Shown: piece after piece, positions 1 to 5,581 of the stretch
How the letters are laid out: each line of letters starts with the position of its first letter
Numbering within the stretch: position 1 is the first letter of the stretch
NCBI GenBank assembly: GCA_946186215.1
Contig: CAMHMM010000139.1
Coordinates: forward strand, 1 to 5,581
Reading direction: 5' to 3'
DNA from: an uncultured Ruminococcus sp.
Lineage (GTDB): Bacteria > Bacillota > Clostridia > Oscillospirales > Ruminococcaceae
Length of the DNA: 5,581 nt
Position numbers and translations under genes: made by a program
Notes under the pieces: generated by a model
Databases searched by the model: none
What the model was told of the DNA's origin: nothing
What the model saw: the letters and a program-made list of their open reading frames with translations, nothing else

Positions 1-1189
<1,189 letters not shown>

Positions 1190-1193
<4 letters not shown>

Positions 1194-1438
1194 ACCCGCC
1201 CCTGTGCAAAAAATGCCTTATGGAAAAGCTCGATCCCCACGGGATCTATGAGACCGTGAGGGAAAGAGTAAAGCTCATACCCGATGACGAGCGCTGCCCC
1301 GATGATGAATACTACCGCAGGCTCGGGATATGCACCGAGTGCGCCCGGCATAATTCCGGCACCTGCGCTCTCTGCGGCTGCTTTGTTGAATACAGGGCGG
1401 CATTTTCGGAAAGGCACTGTCCCGACAACAAATGGTGA
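1190..1438 (+). CDS. Small cysteine-rich putative zinc-binding protein, DUF6171-like
   Basis: An 82-residue protein of unknown function. It has nine cysteines: C6 and C9 (CKKC), C36, C48 and C51 (CTEC), C59, C62 and C64 (CALCGC), and C77. The paired CxxC motifs suggest a structural zinc site or a rubredoxin/zinc-ribbon-like fold, which is inference. The spacing, the GCFVEYRAAF segment and the C-terminal CPDNKW resemble my memory of the Firmicutes family DUF6171; this was not checked by search. I chose the TTG start at 1190 because a good Shine-Dalgarno (GAGGT, 1176-1180) sits 9 nt upstream and the first CxxC lies before the next in-frame ATG (1220), which has no visible ribosome site. The start overlaps the arabinofuranosidase stop (TTGA), implying co-transcription and translational coupling. 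No signal peptide or membrane segment is seen. Confidence 0.8.
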
Positions 1439-1512
1439 ATTCACGAATATGCTTACCTAATATGGGATATGATGCAGATTATTGTGCAATGTGACAATTA
1501 TTGATTTTTTCC

Positions 1513-1541
1513 TTGACATTTCATAGCTGATGTGTTATACT
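1513..1541 (+). promoter_or_regulatory. Sigma-A-type promoter of the initiator tRNA gene
   Basis: A perfect -35 box, TTGACA (1513-1518), and a -10 box, TATACT (1536-1541, 5 of 6 consensus), are separated by exactly 17 bp. A TG at 1533-1534 makes it an extended -10 promoter. Transcription should start near 1548, about 27 nt before the tRNA 5' end. Such a near-consensus promoter fits a stable RNA gene. Confidence 0.85.
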
Positions 1542-1542
1542 A

Positions 1543-1572
1543 ATCAAGTCGCTTGCAAGAAAGCGGCTTGAT
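1543..1572 (+). repeat. 12-bp inverted repeat between the -10 box and the tRNA
   Basis: The left arm ATCAAGTCGCTT (1543-1554) and right arm AAGCGGCTTGAT (1561-1572) are complementary except for one T/G position, a wobble pair in RNA. They flank a 6-nt centre, GCAAGA. The dyad starts 2 bp after the -10 box and ends 2 bp before the tRNA. If transcription starts near 1548, only the inner ~7 bp of the stem would be in the RNA leader. It could be a leader hairpin removed by RNase P processing, or a DNA operator overlapping the start site; the sequence does not decide. Confidence 0.6.
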
Positions 1573-1574
1573 AT

Positions 1575-1651
<77 letters not shown>

Positions 1652-1656
1652 ACGCG

Positions 1657-1688
1657 ATCCCCCGATCATGACGATCGGGGGATTTTTT
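1657..1688 (+). terminator. Intrinsic terminator of the tRNA gene
   Basis: An 11-bp perfect stem, ATCCCCCGATC (1657-1667) with GATCGGGGGAT (1673-1683), closes a 5-nt loop ATGAC and runs into six Ts (1683-1688). It begins 5 nt after the tRNA CCA. It should stop tRNA transcription and insulate the methionine operon. Confidence 0.95.
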
Positions 1689-1689
1689 G

Positions 1690-1718
1690 TTGACATATAC
1701 CGCATTTTATGTTAATAT
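1690..1718 (+). promoter_or_regulatory. Sigma-A-type promoter of the metF operon
   Basis: The -35 box TTGACA (1690-1695) is perfect and the -10 box TAATAT (1713-1718, 4 of 6) follows after 17 bp. A TG at 1710-1711 gives an extended -10. The -35 starts 2 bp after the T-tract of the preceding terminator. Transcription would start around 1725, leaving a leader of about 55 nt. Because the area is AT-rich, the exact -10 register is less certain than the -35. Confidence 0.7.
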
Positions 1719-1764
1719 ATATACGGTATTCATATATGACGGATATGCTTTCATAACGATAATG

Positions 1765-1770
1765 AAGGGA
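1765..1770 (+). promoter_or_regulatory. Ribosome binding site of metF
   Basis: AAGGGA at 1765-1770 lies 10 nt before the ATG at 1781, slightly longer than the optimum. No stronger candidate exists in the leader, and the ATG places the FSFEVFPPK motif at the usual distance from the N-terminus. Confidence 0.6.
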
Positions 1771-1780
1771 CGATAAACAG

Positions 1781-2644
1781 ATGAAGCTTTACGAAAAATT
1801 CGGCAAGGGCAAATGCGTATTTTCCTTTGAGGTATTCCCTCCAAAGAAAAGCACTGCCCCCGATGTGATATATGCAGCTGCGGACGGATTAAAGGAATTT
1901 TCCCCCGCATTTATCAGTGTTACCTACGGTGCAGGCGGGACAGGCGTGGGAAATGTTACCTGTAAGATCGCCTCCCACATAAAAAAGGAGCTTGGCATAG
2001 ACTCTGCAGCCCACCTCACCTGTGTCAGCAGCACAAAGGCGGAGGTAGACGAGATACTTGCAGATCTCAAAGCAAACGGGATCGATAATATCCTTGCGCT
2101 CCGCGGGGATATCAGCCCCGAAAGGCCGCCAAAGAACGATTTTCACTATGCAAGCGAGCTGATAGAATATATCCGCTCAAAAGATGACAGCTTCGGCATC
2201 TCCGCAGGATGCTACCCCGAATGTCACCCCGAATGCGACAGCCTTGATCAGGATATCGACAATCTGAAAAGAAAGGTAGATGCGGGAGCGCAGCACCTTA
2301 TGTCACAGCTTTTCTTTGATAACGACAGCTTTTACAGATTTCTCGAAAAATCCCGTGCCAAGGGCATAGATGTTCCCGTCGAAGCAGGCATAATGCCCGT
2401 GGTGAACAAGAACCAGATCGAACGCATGGTGTCCCTGTGCGGTGCCAGCCTGCCCCACAAATTCACCAAGATGATGGCCCGCTTTGAGAGCAATCCCGAG
2501 GCACTCAGAGAAGCGGGGATCGCCTATGCGATAGATCAGATAATCGACCTTATCTCCAACGGCGTTGACGGGATACATCTCTACACGATGAACAATCTCT
2601 ATGTGGCAGGAAAGATATCCTCCACCGTAAACGGACTGCTATGA
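1781..2644 (+). CDS. metF: 5,10-methylenetetrahydrofolate reductase (MetF)
   Basis: Flavoenzyme that reduces 5,10-methylene-THF to 5-methyl-THF, the methyl donor used by MetH; cytoplasmic FAD-dependent TIM barrel. The 287 residues are full length for bacterial MetF (E. coli ~296). Visible family motifs in order: FSFEVFPPK (14-22, with E17 matching the catalytic Glu28 of E. coli), FISVTYGAGG (44-53), AHLTCV (77-82), ILALRGD (104-110, D110 matching the flavin-tuning Asp120), YPECHPE (145-151), LKRKVDAGAQHLMSQLFFDN (162-181), AGIMPV (202-207) and HLYTMN (266-271). Three cysteines spaced CX3CX3C (C144, C148, C152) lie in the YPExHPE loop, where E. coli has none. It is the first gene of the operon; its TGA stop overlaps the ATG of the next gene (ATGA), indicating coupling. 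Electron donor (NADH, NADPH or a partner protein) cannot be read here. Confidence 0.97.
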   Translation: MKLYEKFGKGKCVFSFEVFPPKKSTAPDVIYAAADGLKEFSPAFISVTYGAGGTGVGNVTCKIASHIKKELGIDSAAHLTCVSSTKAEVDEILADLKANGIDNILALRGDISPERPPKNDFHYASELIEYIRSKDDSFGISAGCYPECHPECDSLDQDIDNLKRKVDAGAQHLMSQLFFDNDSFYRFLEKSRAKGIDVPVEAGIMPVVNKNQIERMVSLCGASLPHKFTKMMARFESNPEALREAGIAYAIDQIIDLISNGVDGIHLYTMNNLYVAGKISSTVNGLL

Positions 2645-3321
2645 TAAAGCTCACCTGTCTTGACAGGGAACAGGCACTGCTGTATATGGCCCACAGAGGC
2701 GGCGAGATAGGCGCAGTGGTGGCAGAGTACCTCGATGAATGCGAAAAACGCCTGCTGGATGTGATCTCTCCAAAATACACCTACAAGATATTCGGCATCA
2801 CCTCGTCCGCTCCCGTAACCCTCGACTGCGGCCTTGTGCTGCCCGGCCGGGACATCGCCTCACATTTTGCTGGGTGTACGGCCTGTGCAGTGTTCTGCGT
2901 TACACTGGGTACAGGCGTTGATAAGCTGATACGCCGCCTTGAGGTAGAGGATATGGCAAAGGCTGTCATCACCGATGCCTACGCCAGTGCCGCCGCAGAG
3001 CAGGCAGCCGATATGGTCGATGGCCTCATACAGCAAAGCCTGAAGGACAGATATTTTACATGGCGTTACTCCCCGGGCTACGGCGATCTGCCACTTGATA
3101 TGCAAAGGGATATCCTCGATATCATAAATGCGCCAAAGATCACCGGCGTATGTACGGGCACGGGAAATATGCTGGCACCGATAAAATCAGTCACCGCCCT
3201 GACGGGCATCTCCGAAGAGCCGATAGAACAAAAGCGCAGGGGCTGTGTGGTCTGTCAGGCGCATGATTTCTGCGAGCTGCGCAAGAAAGGACTTCACTGT
3301 GGATTTAAGGAAAACACTTAA
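2641..3321 (+). CDS. Free-standing methionine synthase reactivation-domain protein (AdoMet-binding)
   Basis: 226-residue protein equivalent to the C-terminal activation domain of E. coli MetH, which binds AdoMet and supports reductive remethylation of inactive cob(II)alamin. The key segment is RYSPGYGDLPLDMQRDIL (142-159), matching the RxxPGYxxxP AdoMet-binding motif of the family, followed by MLAPIKSVTALTGI (177-190), the usual MLxPxxSxxAxxGI block. The C-terminus adds four cysteines (C202, C205, C211, C220) in GCVVC...DFC...HCG, as in many clostridial homologues; these may bind a metal, which is inference. No membrane segment is seen. The start ATG overlaps the metF stop by 4 nt with no clear Shine-Dalgarno of its own, so translation is probably coupled. 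It overlaps the following metH by 23 nt. The separate-protein arrangement is known from Thermotoga maritima (TM0269). Confidence 0.93.
   Translation: MIKLTCLDREQALLYMAHRGGEIGAVVAEYLDECEKRLLDVISPKYTYKIFGITSSAPVTLDCGLVLPGRDIASHFAGCTACAVFCVTLGTGVDKLIRRLEVEDMAKAVITDAYASAAAEQAADMVDGLIQQSLKDRYFTWRYSPGYGDLPLDMQRDILDIINAPKITGVCTGTGNMLAPIKSVTALTGISEEPIEQKRRGCVVCQAHDFCELRKKGLHCGFKENT
3286..3301 (+). promoter_or_regulatory. Ribosome binding site and GTG start that decide the metH N-terminus
   Basis: AAAGGA (3286-3291) lies 7 nt before GTG (3299-3301), inside the end of the upstream gene. An in-frame ATG at 3263 would add 12 residues but has no Shine-Dalgarno. The GTG start leaves 13 residues before the conserved LLDGGMGT, a normal spacing for the family. 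Confidence 0.7.
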
Positions 3322-5581
3322 CGAAAACGAATTTGTCCTCCTTGACGGAGGAATGGGCACGATGCTGCAAAAGCGCGGCATTCAGGCGGGAGAGATACCC
3401 GAGCTTCTGAACATAAATGCTCCCGATGTTATCATGGATATCCACAGGCAGTATATCGAAGCGGGGAGCATGATTGTCTACACCAACACCTTCGGCGCAA
3501 ACAGATACAAGCTTGAAAACACGGACTACACCGTTGATGATATAATAGGTGCCGGCGTTGCAAACGCTAAAAAGGTCTGTGCCGAGAGCGGCAGGGAGAC
3601 CTATGCCGCACTTGATATAGGCCCTCTCGGAAAGCTCATGGAGCCCGGCGGAGAACTCACATTTGAAGAAGCCTATGATGTTTTCGCAGAGATAGTAAAG
3701 GCAGGCTCGGAGTGCGATCTTATCGTTATCGAGACCATGACCGACCTTTACGAAACAAAGGCGGCACTTCTGGCGGCAAAGGAAAATTCCGACAAGCCCG
3801 TTATATGTACCATGAGCTTTGAGGAAAACGGACGCACCTTCACGGGAGTTTCGCCCTCTGCGGCGGCTCTTACGCTCACTGCTCTCGGTGCCGATGCGAT
3901 CGGTGTGAACTGCTCTCTGGGGCCTGCGGAGCTGATACCCATACTAAGAGAGATGTCCCACTGGACTCATCTTCCGCTGGTCGCAAAGGCTAATGCCGGA
4001 CTGCCCGATCCCATGACAAATCTCTACAATGTGGATGCGCAGGAGTTTGCACAGACTGCTGCGGGCTTTGCCGATCTGGGCGTAAAGATACTGGGCGGCT
4101 GCTGCGGCACTTCTCCGGAATATATATCAAGTCTTGCGTCGATACTTGACGGCAGGAAATTCATTCCCCGTGAGGAAGAGGTCACAGGCGGTGAGAATAT
4201 CCCCACTGCGGTATGCTCATCTACGGATACGGTAGTGATCGACCGCCCGCGCATAATCGGCGAGAGGATCAACCCCACCGGCAAAAAACGCTTCAAGGAA
4301 GCGCTCAGAAACAATGATATAAACTATATCTTAGGTCAGGCCATAGAGCAGGTAAATGCAGGAGCGGATATTCTTGATGTAAATGTGGGACTGCCGGAGA
4401 TAGACGAAAAGGAAATGATGGTGCGCACAGTCAAGGCACTGCAGGGCGTGACCGATCTTCCTCTGCAGCTCGACTCCACCATACCCGAGGTTCTTGAAGC
4501 CGCACTCCGCGTTTACAACGGAAAGGCCATCGTCAACTCCGTAAACGGCGAGGACGAGGTAATGGACAAAATACTGCCCATCGTCAAAAAATACGGTGCT
4601 TGTGTCCTCGGCCTAACCCTTGACAAGAGGGGCATACCCAAGACGGTTGACGAACGCTTTGCTATCGCCTGTAATATCCTCGACAGAGCAACGGCCGCAG
4701 GCATACCAAAAAGGGATGTATTCATAGACTGCCTTACCATGACCGCCTCCACCGAACAGGCAGCGGCAATGGTCACGGTGAATTCCGTTCACAGAGTAAA
4801 AAGTGAGCTGGGGCTAAAAACTGTCCTCGGCGTTTCAAACATCTCCTTCGGTCTGCCCAACCGCGAGCTTATCACAAGCTGCTTTCTGCAGATGTGTCTT
4901 GCAAACGGCCTTGATCTGCCGATCATAAACCCGAATATAGCCGCTATGACAGGAGCTGTCAGAGCATACAAGGTGCTGGCCAATATCGACCGTGATTCGC
5001 GGGAATATATCGCAGCCTACAATACGGCCGCTCCCGCCGCTGCGCCGCAGGCCGCCGCAAGCACTGTGAGCGACACTCCCGAGGGGCTTATGTACGCTGT
5101 GCAGAGCGGACTCAAACAGGAGGGCGCAAGGATCACCGAAAAGCTGCTTGAAACTACGGATGCAATGAAGATAATAGACGAAGTGCTCATCCCCGCCCTT
5201 GACAAAACAGGAGCGGATTTTGAAAAGGGAACTATTTTCCTGCCGCAGCTCATCCTTTCCGCAGGCGTGGCACAGGCTGCATTCGAGGTGATAAAATCAA
5301 AAATGCCCTCGGACGGCGAGAAGGTCTCAAAGGGAAAGGTCGTCCTCGCCACCGTCAAGGGTGATATCCACGATATCGGAAAAAATATCGTAAGGGTGCT
5401 GCTGGAAAACTACGGCTTCGATGTGATCGACCTCGGACGAGATGTGGAATATGATGCTGTGGTCAATGCCGCACGCGCGGAGGATGTAAAGCTTGTGGGG
5501 CTTTCTGCGCTGATGACCACCACACTTAAATCAATGGAAGAGACCATAAAGCTTGTAAAGGAACGCAGGCCTGATATCAAA
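3299..5581 (+). CDS. metH: Cobalamin-dependent methionine synthase MetH (3'-partial, lacks fused activation domain so far as seen)
   Basis: Transfers the methyl group of 5-methyl-THF through cobalamin to homocysteine, forming methionine. The frame is open from GTG 3299 to the window end (761 codons, no stop). Domains in order: homocysteine-binding barrel (~1-300), starting LLDGGMGT, with zinc ligands C205 (GVNCS) and C268/C269 (GGCCGTSPEY), almost the numbering of T. maritima MetH; pterin/methyl-THF barrel (~318-570), starting IIGERINPTGKKRF; an Ala/Pro-rich linker (576-588, TAAPAAAPQAAAS); cobalamin cap helices (~590-675, with LPQL at 648-651); and the Rossmann cobalamin domain with GDIHDIGKN, where H691 is the cobalt ligand (codon 5369-5371). 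The frame stops mid-domain, with roughly 30-40 residues expected to follow. The activation domain is supplied by the preceding gene, so a C-terminal one is not expected, but the end is not visible. Overlap with the upstream gene implies one operon with metF. Confidence 0.97.
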   Translation, partial: MDLRKTLNENEFVLLDGGMGTMLQKRGIQAGEIPELLNINAPDVIMDIHRQYIEAGSMIVYTNTFGANRYKLENTDYTVDDIIGAGVANAKKVCAESGRETYAALDIGPLGKLMEPGGELTFEEAYDVFAEIVKAGSECDLIVIETMTDLYETKAALLAAKENSDKPVICTMSFEENGRTFTGVSPSAAALTLTALGADAIGVNCSLGPAELIPILREMSHWTHLPLVAKANAGLPDPMTNLYNVDAQEFAQTAAGFADLGVKILGGCCGTSPEYISSLASILDGRKFIPREEEVTGGENIPTAVCSSTDTVVIDRPRIIGERINPTGKKRFKEALRNNDINYILGQAIEQVNAGADILDVNVGLPEIDEKEMMVRTVKALQGVTDLPLQLDSTIPEVLEAALRVYNGKAIVNSVNGEDEVMDKILPIVKKYGACVLGLTLDKRGIPKTVDERFAIACNILDRATAAGIPKRDVFIDCLTMTASTEQAAAMVTVNSVHRVKSELGLKTVLGVSNISFGLPNRELITSCFLQMCLANGLDLPIINPNIAAMTGAVRAYKVLANIDRDSREYIAAYNTAAPAAAPQAAASTVSDTPEGLMYAVQSGLKQEGARITEKLLETTDAMKIIDEVLIPALDKTGADFEKGTIFLPQLILSAGVAQAAFEVIKSKMPSDGEKVSKGKVVLATVKGDIHDIGKNIVRVLLENYGFDVIDLGRDVEYDAVVNAARAEDVKLVGLSALMTTTLKSMEETIKLVKERRPDIK

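Noticed and set aside
1481..1510. Possible terminator after the Cys-rich protein: ATTGT (1481-1485) / ACAAT (1494-1498) with a T run at 1505-1510
   Set aside because: The stem is only 5 bp, AT-rich, with an 8-nt loop and a gap before the T run; too weak to call. The end of the upstream operon remains unassigned.
2210..2236. CX3CX3C in MetF read as a radical-SAM-type cluster motif
   Set aside because: Radical SAM enzymes use CX3CX2C in a different fold; the protein is a clear flavin-dependent MetF.
2739..2921. A 60-codon + strand frame inside the activator gene
   Set aside because: It is out of frame within a convincing activation-domain gene, Arg/Cys/Leu-rich, with no family resemblance.
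3748..5358. Several - strand open frames of 64-113 codons opposite metH
   Set aside because: The + strand carries an unbroken, motif-rich MetH frame; the opposite frames are low-complexity (Ser/Ala/Val-rich) shadows.

Overview
The window looks like chromosomal DNA of an anaerobic, plant-fibre-degrading Firmicute. The best guess is a Ruminococcus-like member of the Oscillospiraceae. This is inferred from the GH51 arabinofuranosidase, Clostridia-type met genes, the DUF6171-like protein and moderate GC with A/T-rich promoters; no species marker was identified. All supported genes are on the + strand, and there is no sign of a mobile element, CRISPR array or broken gene.

Layout. (1) Positions 1-1193 hold the C-terminal part of an intracellular GH51 alpha-L-arabinofuranosidase whose start lies before the window. 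Its stop codon overlaps the TTG start of a small cysteine-rich protein (1190-1438), probably of the DUF6171 family. (2) Positions 1439-1780 are non-coding for protein but dense: a strong sigma-A-type promoter, a 12-bp inverted repeat, a single initiator tRNA-fMet (1575-1651) and a strong intrinsic terminator. The promoter of the next operon begins almost immediately afterwards. (3) From 1781 to the window end lies a tightly packed methionine/one-carbon operon: metF, a free-standing MetH reactivation-domain protein, and metH, which is cut off by the window end. The three genes overlap by 4 nt and 23 nt.

How the genes work together. MetF reduces 5,10-methylene-THF to 5-methyl-THF. MetH moves that methyl group through cobalamin to homocysteine, making methionine. 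Cob(II)alamin formed by accidental oxidation must be reductively remethylated with AdoMet. In E. coli that domain is the C-terminus of MetH; here it is a separate protein encoded just upstream, as known for Thermotoga maritima. The tRNA gene is a self-contained unit between the two operons.

No convincing previously undescribed system is visible. The points most worth a second look are the uncharacterised Cys-rich protein coupled to the arabinofuranosidase, the dyad at the start of the initiator tRNA transcript, and the split MetH arrangement with no recognisable SAM riboswitch or T-box in its leader.
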